Source: Hydractinia symbiolongicarpus | Taxonomy: Eukaryota > Cnidaria > Hydrozoa > Anthoathecata > Hydractiniidae | Direction of reading: 5' to 3' | NCBI RefSeq assembly: GCF_029227915.1 | Contig: NC_079885.1 | Span: 25,731,001-25,795,000, forward strand | DNA length: 64,000 nt | Made by a program: the position numbers and the translations under genes | Shown: one piece after another, positions 9,181 to 20,515 of the stretch | How positions within the stretch are numbered: the first letter of the stretch is position 1 | How the letters are laid out: every line of letters starts with the position of its first letter | Notes under the pieces: model-generated | The model's input: the letters and a program-made list of their open reading frames with translations, nothing else | Database searches by the model: none | Told to the model about the DNA's origin: nothing

Positions 9181-9599
9181 TGAAGGCATCTTTGATCGAA
9201 ATTTTTTTGGAAACGAATCTTTCACCATGTCAAAAACAGTGTCAAATTGATCTTTGTTTATTCCGGTGTAATATTTAAATTTTGCTGGCTTTTTTTTCAG
9301 ATGTTCTTAGCATATGAATTTACTCTGAAGATAACTAACTGTAATTTTTGCTTTTTGAAGAGCTTCTTTCAGATTTGTTATTTGAATTAAATGTTTATTA
9401 TCCAAAATTGAGCTTGTGATCTGGGTACTTGCATTTAAGGTTGTTGGTCTTGATATAGTTACTGGTGTTAAATGTTGTGTTTGTGAAGAAAGAGAAAGTC
9501 TACTTCCATTTCAGGCATTTCTGGCAGTGGTGACATCAGAGATGTAGTACTAGAACATGGTGATAGTGGTGGTGAAATAAATATTGTTACTTTGCTATC

Positions 9600-10066
9600 A
9601 TGGTGGCTTTCCTGGTGAAACAAAATTTAAGGTACGCTGTTTATTTAGTGCGACTGGTGTTCTTGCTTTTGCTAGGCTTCTTTTCTGGCTAACTCGAATC
9701 TTTCTATTTTCTTCTTATTTTTTTCTGAATCATTTTGTGTATACACAAATATAGTTGGTATGTAGTCAGGATGTACAGGATCTTTTACTGGTTTCCCTAA
9801 TAAAGAAAAATAAATACTGTACCTAGCTAGCTAAGCAATGCCAGCCTAAAAGAGTTACTAATCTAATATAATACAGCACAGATTTTACAATGTAGAGAGC
9901 TTTCTTATTAATAAAATTTTAAAAACAACAGTTACCAGTTGTAAAATGTTTCCCACAGAGATAAACATTTTTTCCAGTTGCGTTCCAATCAGCAGTACCA
10001 TTTTTGTTTTTCCTTTTACATGCCCTTATCCACATTTTTCTTCATTCTGGGTTGTTATTCGGAAAT
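9600..10066 (-). pseudogene. THAP-domain exons of the ISL2EU transposase
   Basis: Minus-strand exon ~10066-9936 encodes MWIRACKRKNK and NVYLCGKHFTTG, the W...AC.R and LC..HF core of a THAP zinc finger. It ends at a GTAACT donor. An acceptor near 9799 opens an exon starting GKPVKDPVHPDYVPTIF, the usual continuation of THAP proteins, followed by a charged helix. The first zinc Cys pair is not readable. THAP domains bind the transposon termini. Confidence 0.55.
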
Positions 10067-10835
10067 CTATTTTAAAAACTTCTATGTGTTCACTCCAGCT
10101 TCGCTAGGTTAAAATGACTGCTCCGAGAGTTTGTTTTACCTGCAGTAAATCGCGCATGCGCAGAAAATTACCGTCAGTGATTAACCCGGATCCTAGAATA
10201 TAGTACGACGTGTAAATAACTAGCTCAATATCTAGCAATTGGCTTACAACTTACTTTATAATTTCTATACACTTTAAAGCTATCTAGCAATTTATAAGAC
10301 CACTTCATTTGTATACATAATATAATATTTAAGCTATCTAGCTATAGGAAAATCATTCCACTAATTTGAGATATATATTTGATATAAGAAATGAGCTTCA
10401 AACAGTATTTTCAACTACCTTGCTTTTTAAATATTATACAACCATAACGAGTTTTTTATTTATACTTAAAACCAGGATACCCTTCTCAGGGTTTTATAAT
10501 GATTTTATAAAGGCTGAAATACACGGTCAATTTAAAATGATCATTTTAAAATGATCATTTAAACTGACCGTGTATTTCACAAAAAATGACGAAAAACACC
10601 AGTCATCTTAAATGATCATTTTAAAATGATCATTTAAACATGTTTGAAGTTTATCATTTTAAAATGATGAACTTCTGCATAGAAATTGCTAGACGGAATT
10701 GTTTTACTACGACGCCATTGAGTTTTTTGAGTATATTTCAGTTATTCTGTATAAACAGAAGGAGTATAGAAGATAGTAAACATTTTCAATTTTTTTCGAG
10801 TACAAATTTAATATATTACAAGAATAATTTTCAAG

Positions 10836-12880
10836 ATGGGAACTAAAGCGCAGAAAACGGAATCAACTGAGAATTTTATAAGTGCATGGAGAGAAGAAGA
10901 AAGTCTGTGGAACGTAACTTTGACAGTTTATAAAAACAAAGATGCAAAGGCTAAAAGTACTAGAATTTTGATGGGAAAATGCACCATGGAAGGTTTGTAC
11001 TTTTACATTCTCGATACAAAAGCATATCAAAATAACCTTATTTATATCATTATATATTCGTGGATTGAATACCATAATGAATGTTATTTTGTTATTAAAA
11101 ACTTAAGAATTATACTGTATTATTTATAGAAACATGTAAATTTTATTAGCAACTTTATGTAACTTTTATTAGTATTTTTAGTAGTAAATTGTTGCAATTT
11201 TTATTGACTCTGATTTGCATATATATATATATGGGTATTTTTAAAGCTAACAATAATAAAACATACATATTTTATTATTTAGAGGGTGATGTGAAAAGAA
11301 AGATAAATACTCTACGAAGTTATTATTCAAAAGAACTCCAAAAATCAATACCAAAAAGTGGAGCGGGTAGAGATGAAATTTACGAGTCAAAGTGGCCTCA
11401 TTTTCAATCTATGGCATTTTTACGGGACACAATCATTCCAAGAAAAACAACATCCTCTCTGGCAAGCGTATTTTTATTTGCTTTTTATAATATACTTATC
11501 TAAATGAAATTGTCTTGCCATGGGACTGTTCCAACTGTATTAAAGTAGTCACAGAATTGATCTCGTACAGCTTTAGCGTCAGGTTTATAGTTATTGGTTC
11601 CAGTAACTCTTATTGAACGCAAAGCTTTACTTGATTCAGACCTCCACTCTCCATTATTCACTCTTCCATTTTCAATATCCTTAACATCAAGACTTCCAGG
11701 AGGGGTGTAACCTGACGGAGTTTTTTCCCGTAAAAAATTATGCAACACACAACTTGCTAAAGTAATCTTCTGGACGTTTTCTGGTGAAAGAAGTATAGGC
11801 GATAAAAAGATTCTAAAACGATTAGCCAATATACCAAATGCATTCTCTACAATCGGCCTTGCCCTGCTTAATCTATAATTAAAGTCTTTGTTCTTTGGTC
11901 ATGCCTCTGAATGGGTAAGGTTTCATAATGTTAAGCTTTAGTGGAAATGCATCATCAGCTACCATAACATACGGGAATTCATTCTCATCATCACTTAACG
12001 TTGCTGGTGGTGGCATTCCCAATAGATTACCTTCCAAGGCTTTTGAAAGTGAACTATTTCGGTATACACCTCCGTCGCTTATTCTTCCGTTACAACCAAC
12101 GTCAACATAAATGAATTTGTAATTGGCATCTACCAAAGCTAAAAGCACAATACTGAAAGTGCCTTTATAATTGAAATAGTACGATCCGCTATTTCGAGGT
12201 TGCTTTATGACAACATGTTTGCCATCAATAGAACCAATACAATTCGGGAAGTTCCAACGCTCTTCGTACTCTTTAGCAATTGTTTTCCATTCCTCTTCTG
12301 TTGATGGTGTCTAAAATAAAAATATTTTTAGGAAAACGGTGAATGCAACTCTAACAAGGAAAACGATTGTGAAGGATTCTTTGCTGACTACAGAGAAGAC
12401 GAAACCAAAGGGATAGAACTAGACAATAATGTTTCCCGGTCAACCAAGCAGCCGTTGAATAAAAAACGGAAGGTTGATAATAGCAAAGCGAAAGAAGATG
12501 TTATGCTTAATGAAGCTATGGCCGTATTGTCATCCAAAAAGGACAAAGTCAATCACGTTGATGTTCTTTTTGGACAAAACATTGGGTTGAGTCTTCAAGA
12601 AATTCCTGATATACGGGTAAAGGAATATGCTAAAGTAAAAATACAGGAATTAATCTTCCAAGCACAGTTCGGGCTACTACCTTTGCCATTTCAACTGAGT
12701 ACAACTACTCCTCCCGTAGTACAAAGACAGTCAACTCCACAGAACTTGCAAGGATCGTATTATTCCAGCATGATGACATACCCACACTCACCTGTAGTGT
12801 TACAGATACCACCCCATAATGAGCAAGACATACACAGTTATACTCAGTATTTTGCATCACCAAACGTTGGCAGTAATTAA
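10836..12880 (+). CDS. Harbinger-1 MADF-type accessory protein (three exons)
   Basis: Exon 1 (10836-~10992) encodes NFISAWREEESLWNVTLTVYKNKDAKAKS, the start of a MADF/Myb-SANT-like DNA-binding domain. Exon 2 (~11282-11459) encodes VKRKINTLRSYYSKELQK and KWPHFQSMAFL, its second half. It appears to end at a GC-type donor (GCAAGC). Exon 3 (12332-12880) encodes a KKRKVDNSK basic stretch, a BESS-like DVLFGQNIGLSLQEIPD-R-KEYAKVKIQELIF segment and a Pro/Gln/Tyr-rich tail. Such proteins carry Harbinger transposases into the nucleus and to the ends. The reading phase fits across both inferred introns. Confidence 0.6.
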
Positions 12881-13379
12881 AACTCCAGTCATAACGGAAT
12901 CAATACATTATATTTTAAATATTTTGTTAAATAAATATTACCTTTATGTATCTGTCTTTTAAGTTCATGTAGATAGCATCGCATACTTCTGGGATAATTC
13001 GAGATAACGTACTTTTTTGTATACGGAATATATGTTGCAAGTCTGCATAGTTAGCACCTGTTGATAAGAAACGAAGTGTTGCTGCTAACTTAATTTTTGC
13101 TGGAATTGGCTCGCGCATGTTTGTAGTTTCTTTTTGTATATCAACACCTACTAAATTTAAAAGTTCATCAAAATTTTCAGGTGCCATTCTTAAAAACTTT
13201 TTATATTCGAACACTTCTTCCACACGCAATTCTCGTAAAAGAGTACTATATACCCCAAGTTCTGTTCTTCTACCGAGCCATGGCTTCACCCAAGTAGATC
13301 TATTTCTTCTGCGTTTTTTTCTTTTTGAAAGAATGGCAATTATAACAACTGCTGCAGCACATTCCTCTTCAGAGTCCAT
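11503..13379 (-). pseudogene. Harbinger-1 DDE transposase (HARBI1-like), one frameshift
   Basis: Exon 1 (13379-~12942) encodes the N-terminal HTH region: WVKPWLGRR, FRMAPENFDELL-like and ATLRFLSTGANYADLQ. A GTAATA donor ends it. Exon 2 opens at 12310 with TPSTEEEWKTIAKEYEERWNF. It continues through IGSIDGKHVVIKQP (first Asp), CNGRISDGGVY and VADDAFPLK (second Asp region), and FGILANRFRIF after the expected Glu. A one-base loss near 11873 shifts the frame just before that Glu. MADF exon 3 lies inside its intron on the other strand. Confidence 0.7.
12311..12331. promoter_or_regulatory. Shared bidirectional 3' splice site
   Basis: This 21-bp AT stretch begins CTAAAATAAAAA and ends ATATTTTTAG. 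It reads as an acceptor (T-rich then TAG) on both strands. MADF exon 3 starts at 12332 on the plus strand and transposase exon 2 at 12310 on the minus strand; both fit their reading frames. Confidence 0.6.
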
Positions 13380-13519
13380 AGTGTAAAGAACTTTTATTTA
13401 CAAATTCTATCATTTTAAAACGACTCGTGTATTCAGGTGTTCCATCATTTTAAAATGACGAAAAACACCAGTCATTTGAAAATGATCATTTTAAACTGAC
13501 CGTGTATTTCAGCCTTAAG

Positions 13520-14095
13520 AAGATTTTCACCATGTATATACATGTTCTTATAAGAACTAAACATTTTAATTTTAAAAGCTACCCAACTACTAGGAACTCA
13601 CTTCACATTTCTTTATAATAATACATATGTACATATATTTATGCCAGCTAGGAGGGCTCTCATTGAGTTCTGGTTTGGCTGGATAGCTAGCTATAGTTTT
13701 TAATATAGGAAATGAGCCTCAGGCAGTGGTTCTAATACCTAGCTTTTTAACATTGTACGATCAAAAGAAACTTTTATTTACACTATTTAGTACTGGGCTA
13801 CCCTTCAGTGTTTTTGGTTGCCTTTTTCGTGCCAGACACCCGCTACACAATCTAAGGGTGACAGAGCCCATTTTTCATGCTCAAAATACCCAATTTCGTA
13901 GTAGAAATACGCCTCACCTAATACCAACCCTCTAGAAAGACTACACCACCAGTAACGGTCATAAGAATGCTGAAAAAACAAACTTTCTTACCTGCTCTAA
14001 AGTTTCAACCAGTTCACATTTCGCAATAGCACTTTTTGCAATAGCACATTTCGCAACTGCTTACACACCCTTCCAGAATATTCTAGAAACTACGT
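13520..14095. other. Non-coding; diverged direct repeat of 10370-10500
   Basis: 13700-13835 resembles 10370-10505 (AAATGAGC-TCA--CAGT, ACCTAGCTTTTTAA, CTACCCTTC-AG). The two flank Harbinger-1 as diverged direct repeats. The rest holds a short CGCAATAGCAC repeat at ~14030-14060 and nothing else recognised. Confidence 0.4.
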
Positions 14096-14455
14096 TTCTA
14101 AAGAATATGCTCATATAAAGGAACACAATTCTTGCTTTTTCCAAGGAGGTAATTGGCACAAAAATTAAAGGTCTGCAAACAGTCTTCAGCAGGAACTAGA
14201 CATTTCTTTCATCCATAACTTTTCATCTGACCTACTCTGTACAATCTTGTGTGACTGGGGTAATAAGTGGAGTCGTCACTCTCCAAAGATAGGACCTGGT
14301 ACAGTCAAACCCCCTTGCTGGCGTATTTTTTTTGTTTTTCGCTTTTATTTTGACTGGGGTAATAAGTGGAGTCGTCACTCTCCAAAGACAAGACAACAAA
14401 AAAAAAATAATAATAATAATAAAAAAAAATAAAAAAAATATAAGAATAGTCAAAC
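14096..14455 (-). repeat. RLE-USP 3' structured module, subfamily B copy
   Basis: It holds a partial first segment (CCTTTTTCCAAGG hairpin), a truncated CTGC-AA-ACAG / CTAGACAT segment at 14170-14205, and CTGGGGTAATAAGTGG motifs at 14255 and 14354. The USP C-terminus on the minus strand begins immediately after, at 14456. Confidence 0.6.
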
Positions 14456-16262
14456 CCCGTTGCTGACATAAGCCGGAAGTTGTGGTGCTGACTGCAATTT
14501 ACCTAACCTCTTCAAGGAAAAGGATGTAAGGTTGTACACCATTAAGCAAGCTTTGTTTGCAAGGGACCACTGCTCTGTCGTTGCAACGAAACCACTTACC
14601 ATGCACTTGGTTATAAGCAACAGTAGTGTAATGGGCATTGTTTAAATTTCCAGAGTGGTTAATTACAGCCCTTAAGTTGTAGTGCTTGCCACAAGAGACT
14701 TCACTGTCTACAGTGATAGTTATAGAAACGGTGCCCGGGTAAGATGTGACAGTAGAACAAACGTTAGACACAAGACCTTTGTTATAGGCAAAGCGCTTTA
14801 ATTGCAGAATTAAAATTGAACTGCACTCTGCGACCTCTTTTTTAACTGTTGCAGTTTGGTAACTATTGCAGTAGTGACAGAAGTACGAGTTGACACCTGA
14901 CAATTCTTCGCTCTCCAAAAAGTTATTAAAGATTGCACAGTCGATGTCAAGGCCAGTTGAAGAAATGGAGTTCCTTGCTCAGAGGTGCTAAGATTTTTGC
15001 AAGCGTTGCAAGTAGTGCAGTTTTCCACACGAGTGTTGAATAATCTACAAAAATAGGAAAGGCTGTGGCGACTGCGGGTAACACATAAAAACATTGCAAG
15101 ATAGAACTGATGTAACATGTGTTGCCCAAATTTAGGAAGCGGCTGTTGCTTCCTAGTGATTCTTGTGGGGGCAAGTTAGTGGAGGTCTTTGTTACGCCCT
15201 GGTGATTCGTTTCCTTAAAGATCGTGGTTGAAGTTGCTTGTGACTTGGATGATTTCTTTAAAACAGTTGGTATCAATTGAGCAGTATGCTGTGGATCCCT
15301 GCCAGGCTGAATCCAAGACAAAAAATCTCGAGATAGCCAGATGTAAAACGACAATCGCATAGATGACTCAGTAAGAGATTTCAGAGTGGAACGCTACAAA
15401 AGCCGAGGCGACGGAGGAAGATCCTGTTTCGGAACAAAATCCTACTTCCACAGCAAAGAAATGCACAGACCAATTGTTTTAACTCCTGACAGAACAAATT
15501 AACGAGTATTTATCAACCCTAACTCCATCCCAAGTCTCCTTGTCCTTTTCCCATAGGCAAGTTAATTCAAGGATAATTAGTTTTGGTCATGGCAGAAATT
15601 AAAAGAATGTTTGGACGAAGTTGAGTTGCAGCAAGATAGGGTGATACTATTAAGTTTGAATTTAAGTCAGACAATACAGTGGCCAGGTTAAGGATCCTTG
15701 AATTTTTGAACGCTTTTTGGTGGGAAGACGTTTACCAGCTGGAACAAAGGATATTTTATGACATCTAGATGGTTTTGCTGGCTCATAATCGGACAAGAAC
15801 TTCTGAATGGCTGTCACTAACACACGTAGAACAGTATCGTGGCGGTACGTGAATATACTTTGTGGAAGGGCTAATTTACAAGCGCCTAAAATGTAGGACA
15901 TGTTACAAGAGGGTTTTTTGCAAAGGGTGCAACTTTTGTCACTTTGAGTTCCCCATTTGACAAGATTTGTAGGAGAAAGAAGCCTGTCATAGGTTGCGCC
16001 GATGCAAAACGAAGATAAACTTTGCGGCAGAGACAGTAGGTTCTTCCAAGAAAGATCGTATTTAATAAACGAGCACCATTTAGTCCAGTTACCTTGGACA
16101 TGAAGCTGAACGGCTCGAGCATAATAGATATCTTCCTCATTGTCCTGCACACCATCTGATACAAGTTTGCGGTAAGAATGGGTACCAATTTCTGGGACAC
16201 TCTTATGGCTTACCAGTCCCAAGCCTGCTCTACCAAACCAAGTATTTTCTTGAACTCGAGTT
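14456..16262 (-). pseudogene. RLE-USP subfamily B (knuckle, RLE, USP), split by copia
   Basis: Going down the minus strand, 16222-15662 gives the post-RT region (YRKLVSDGVQDNEEDIYYARA), a knuckle (CTLCKKPSCNMSYILGAC, with Tyr in place of His) and YRHDTVLRVLV. A damaged RLE follows at 15655-15400. Next, 15360-14947 gives a FYIWLSRDFLSW linker and the USP Cys box LNLGNTCYISSILQCFYVLP. Finally 15118-14499 gives the finger, LILQLKRFAYNKG, the His box INHSGNLNNAHYTT and W-F-R-C-N-D. The QQDA-box region is deleted between the Cys box and the finger. The element's upstream sequence continues at 20516, beyond the copia insertion. Confidence 0.7.
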
Positions 16263-16431
16263 TGTTGATATATTCGGTCACGGCATTTTAGATGTTGTGA
16301 TGACTAAGCATTTTTAGTTTGTTCTAGAAGGTTCTACGCAATATGGTAGACCTTGCTTTTGCATAAGACTTACATTCGTACTTATAATTCTTGGTGTCAC
16401 TTCTTGTGTTCAATCCTCCATCATGTTAACA
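16263..16431 (+). repeat. copia 5' LTR
   Basis: It begins TGTTGATATATTCGG and ends CATGTTAACA. The polyprotein ATG at 16423 lies within its last nine bases. Confidence 0.9.
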
Positions 16432-19400
16432 GGTTATGGGCCCAGTGCCACCAGCCAGTGGAAGAATATTAGTTTCGATGGAGATGAAAGAAAGTTTGAA
16501 TTGTGGGAAGTTAAATTTCTTGGATACATGAAGATACGCAAACTGAAACATGTTTTTGTTGGCAATGAGGACATATCTGCTGATGAAAATGAAACTGCTT
16601 TTTCTGAATTGATCCAATTCCTCGATGAACGTTCGATATCACTTATAATGAGAGACGCACGTGACGACGGTAGAAAAGCATTCAAAATTCTCCAGGATCA
16701 TTATGCTGGAAGTGGGAAACCGAGAATCATAGCCCTGTATACCCAACTAACTTCATTAAAGAAAAGTGAGACTGAACCGATAACAGATTACATCTTGAGA
16801 GCTGAATCTGCTGCAAATGCACTTAGAAATGCTGACGAAATTGTTAGTGACGGACTACTTGTTGCGATGGTAGTTAAGGGGTTGCCAGATAGATATAAAG
16901 CATTTATTGCTGTAACCTCTCAATCAGAACATTTGATTCAGAACTTTCAGAAGTTCAAGCAATCACTCAAGAGTTTTGAGGATACTGAACGTACTCGTAC
17001 CGAGAAACCGGCTGGCGACAATGTTATGAATACTGTTGACCAGAGGCAGACACCGGGTAAATTGATTTGTTATAACTGTGGTAAAGCAGGACATAAATCA
17101 TTTGAATGCAGAAATACCAAAAATAGAAAGTGGTGTTCGGTATGTAAGACCTCTTCGCATACTGACAAAGTTTGCAGAAAGCAAAAACATGCGACTAAAA
17201 CTGTCAATGACAACACTGAAGTAAAAAATGATCATTCTTATGCTTTCAAAATTAGTGATAGCATCCATTTAACCAGTGACATTGGTGAGAAAATTTTAGT
17301 AGATTGTGGAGCTACAACTCACATCGTTAACACAGATGCAAACTTCATCCATACCGATGAATCTTTTAAGCCGGAAGAACACTACATTGAGCTAGCAGAT
17401 GGCTCAAAGTCTAACAACCTTGCCAAGAAGAAGGGGACAGTTTTAATTTCGTTGCAAGACAACAATGGGAATATTGCTGATGTCAAAATGGAGAATGTGT
17501 TATTTGTACCTTCATTTCCCCAAAATATATTTTCAGTCCAGTCGGCAACAAAAAAGGGTGCGAAAGTAGTTTTTGATGGTAACCGTTGGACATTAACTAC
17601 TCATGATAATGTAAAATTTCCTATCAATCAACATGGTAGGCTATACTATCTGTGTAAAACATCTGTTGGGAGAAATCGATTAGAAAGTCTTGAAATGTGG
17701 CATAAATTACTCGGCCACTGCAACATTGCTGATGTTCGAAAACTTGAAAATGTCGTTCAAGGTATGACCATTTCTGATTCAAGTCAATTCAATTGTGAAA
17801 CATGCATCCTCGCGAAGAAAACTGATACCCGTAACCGAGATGCTGATACCCGTGCCTCCAAACCGTTTGAATTAATTCACACAGACCTTGCAGGTCCTGT
17901 TGATCCTGTTGCAAAGGACGGTTTCAGATACGCTATTATTTTTACCGATGACTACTCTGGGTGCTCGTTTACCTATTATTTGAAAGAAAAATCAGATGCA
18001 CTGAAAGCGACCGAAAAATTTCTTGCTGATGTTAACCCATATGGCAAAGTCAAATCATTCAATTTCCATGCTGATATATTTCCAACCGGTGATGTGAGTC
18101 GCATGAGGAGTGATAATGGTGGTGAATATATATCTAACGAGTTTAAGTCGCTGCTCAGGAAAAACAACATAAAACATGAGCTATCTTCTCCACATTCACC
18201 ACACCAGAATGGAACTGCTGAGCGTAATTGGAGAACATTATTTGATATGGCCCGTGCATTGCTGATTGAATCGGGGTTGCCGAAATACCTCTGGACCTAT
18301 GCATTGATGACCGCTACGCACATCAGAAACCGTTGTTATGTTCAACGCATCAAAAGTACACCATACAGTTTGATTACCGGTCGCAAACCTGATGTTTCCA
18401 AACTCCATGTCTTCGGAACTGTATGTTATGCTTACACTCCTAACACGAAAAAGCTGGACCCACGATGCAAGAAGGGGTATTTTGTCGGTTATGATCGAGA
18501 AAGTCCAGCTTATCTTGTCTATTACCCTGATAACCACACCGTGATGAAGCATAGAGTTGTAACCTTCACTGAAAAGTTTCAAAACGAAGAAACAAACGAT
18601 GATCAAATCATGCCTCAAACAGCTGAAGTACCAGAACCAGCTGAAGTGTCAGTGGAGCAGTCAGAACCGAAAGAGCAATCTGAATCGCGATACCCGACAA
18701 GACAGCGACAGCCACCATCGTACCTAGCAGATTATGACCAGAGTGAAAACTCTGATGACAACGACCATGTGAGCTATATAGATTATTGTTATTTAATGGA
18801 CACACCGCAAACATATCAGACCGCTATTAACCGAAATGACTCATGCAAGTGGAAAGCGGCAATGGATGAACAAATCGAGTCACTTCAAACCAATGACACC
18901 TATACGTTGACAGACCCACCAAAAGATCGCAAAGTTATCGGTGGAAAATGGGTATTTAACCTCAAAGGGGACGCAGAACAACCTATTTACAAGGCTAGAT
19001 ATGTTGCAAAAGGATTTAGCCAGGTCGAGGGAGTTGATTATGTCGAAACGTTTTCACCAACCGCACGCATGGAGACAGTTAGGTCACTCATGCAGTTCGC
19101 AGTGCAAGAAAACCTTACCCTACACCAGATGGATGTGAAGAGTGCTTTCCTTCATGCTGCCCTTAACGAAGAAGTATATGTTACACAGCCGGCCGGGTAT
19201 GAAATCGAAGGGAAAGTATGGAAACTAAACAAATCGCTCTATGGACTGAAGCAAAGTGGTCGAAACTGGCACAACTTACTTCATGACTACCTAATAGAAC
19301 TTGGTTTTAAACAATCAGCAGCAGATCCATGTCTCTTCTTCAAACGCAATGAGAGTGAGATTATTTTTCTGTTGATATGGGTAGATGATATTATTATTGC

Positions 19401-20340
19401 AGGTAGTTCAACCGATGTCATAAACGAGATTAAAAGTAAATTGTCATCGAAGTTTCATATGAAGGACCTTGGAACTCTATCAACTTTCCTTGGAATCAAA
19501 TTTAGTCAACAAAATGGAAGTATTACAATGTCTCAAGCACATTATCTTGAAAACATCTTGAAAGCTTTTGATATGCATAACTGCAAACCACGATCAACCC
19601 CGTGTGAGCAAAACGTTAATGCCTACATGGAAGCCAACCTTCAAATCGTTAACCAGCGAAAATACCGTCAAATGGTTGGAAGTCTGATATACGCAATGTC
19701 ATGCACACGACCAGACCTTGCCTTTGTTGTAACGAAATTATCAGAAAAATTGTCTTGTCCTGAACCTGCTAACTAGGCAATGTTGAAGCATGTATTCCAG
19801 TACGTCAAGAAAACAACAGCGTATGAATTAACATTCACCGCATCATCTGCACAACCGAGAATCTACGCCTTTTGTGATGCTGATTGGGCATCATCAACGA
19901 ATGACCGCCGCAGTGTAACTGGATACCACATTAGCCTAAACGAGCTTGGACCGCCTATCAGCTGGAAATCCAAGAAGCAGACATCTGTCGCGTTATCAAC
20001 TTGTGAGGCAGAGTACACGGCACTGTCCGCAGCGTGCCAAGAAATTATTTATCTTAGTCGATTGGTTAGCGAGTTATTACCGTTTACCATGTTAACACCG
20101 ATGCTTATGAATGACAACCAAGGTGCATTGTCTTTGGTTAAGAATTCTGTTAAGCATTCGAAATCGAAGCATATCGATATACGCTTTCATTTTATTCGCG
20201 ATTGTTACCGTGATTCCCGCATTTATTTGGATCACGTGCCGTCAGATGAAAACATCGCTGACATCTATACTAAACCTCCGAAGAGACACTATTTACAGAA
20301 ATTCGAACGATATCTTTTTGGACAGAAACTTGACCTCTAG
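16423..20340 (+). pseudogene. copia Gag-Pol polyprotein with one in-frame stop
   Basis: The frame is open from 16423 to a TAG at 19774-19776 and then in the same frame to 20340. Order: Gag (UBN2-like, residues ~1-200); CCHC knuckle CYNCGKAGHKSFEC at ~216; aspartic protease ILVDCGATTHIV at ~290; GAG-pre-integrase (MWHKLLGHCN); integrase with HTDLAGP, SDNGGEY and SPHQNGTAERNWR; reverse transcriptase with HQMDVKSAFLHA and WVDDIIIAG (~986); RNase H with FCDADWASS and CEAEYTALS. It copies its RNA into DNA and integrates it. The only damage seen is the TAG between RT and RNase H, at a codon that is usually Trp in this family. ATG at 16423 is chosen because it opens the frame at the LTR border. Confidence 0.92.
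16432..16445 (+). promoter_or_regulatory. copia primer-binding site (initiator-Met tRNA half)
   Basis: GGTTATGGGCCCAG is complementary to the anticodon stem-loop of eukaryotic initiator Met-tRNA rather than its 3' end. This is the half-tRNA priming known for Drosophila copia. It is translated as codons 4-8 of the polyprotein. Confidence 0.75.
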
Positions 20341-20346
20341 AGGGGG
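20339..20346 (+). promoter_or_regulatory. copia polypurine tract
   Basis: AGAGGGGG immediately precedes the 3' LTR, as expected for plus-strand priming. Confidence 0.7.
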
Positions 20347-20515
20347 TGTTGATATATTCGGTCACGGCATTTTAGATGTTGTGATGACTAAGCATTTTTA
20401 GTTTGTTTTAGAAGGTTCTACGCAATATGGTAGACCTTGCTTTTGCATAAGACTTACATTCGTACTTATAATTCTTGGTGTCACTTCTTGTGTTCAATCC
20501 TCCATCATGTTAACA
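20347..20515 (+). repeat. copia 3' LTR
   Basis: Same length and sequence as 16263-16431 apart from one visible C/T difference. Confidence 0.9.

Larger units (their letters stand above)
6265..10198. mobile_element. ISL2EU-type DNA transposon (TA target duplication)
   Basis: Terminal inverted repeats begin TTCTCGGATCCGGG at 6265 and end as its near-exact complement at 10198 (one mismatch in the first 14 bases). Further matching blocks are TGCGCAT-CGCGA, ACTGCAG and AAAACAAAC. TA flanks both ends (6263-6264, 10199-10200). Inside are a YqaJ nuclease-PHD gene on the plus strand and a THAP-DDE transposase on the minus strand, in a tail-to-tail layout known for ISL2EU (IS4EU) elements. The nuclease gene is interrupted by a RLE-USP tail (7390-7910). 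Both genes carry stops, so the element is dead. Confidence 0.75.
10511..13515. mobile_element. PIF/Harbinger transposon 1 (TSD TAA)
   Basis: Termini begin AGGCTGAAATACACGGTCA at 10511 and its complement ends at 13515; TAA lies at 10508-10510 and 13516-13518. Inside the termini are repeated AAAATGATCATTTT palindromes, and the left end (10515-10577) is itself a hairpin ending in a second inverted copy of the terminal motif. It encodes a MADF/BESS-like protein on the plus strand and a HARBI1-like DDE transposase on the minus strand, each with an intron that contains an exon of the other. A frameshift in the transposase makes it non-autonomous today. Confidence 0.75.
16263..20515 (+). mobile_element. 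Ty1/copia LTR retrotransposon (TSD GAGTT)
   Basis: Identical-length 169-bp LTRs (16263-16431 and 20347-20515, TG...CA) differ at one base that I can see (TTCTAG versus TTTTAG). GAGTT at 16258-16262 and 20516-20520 is the target duplication. A primer-binding site follows the 5' LTR, and AGAGGGGG before the 3' LTR is the polypurine tract. It is inserted in a subfamily B RLE-USP copy. The close LTR match suggests a recent insertion. Confidence 0.95.
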
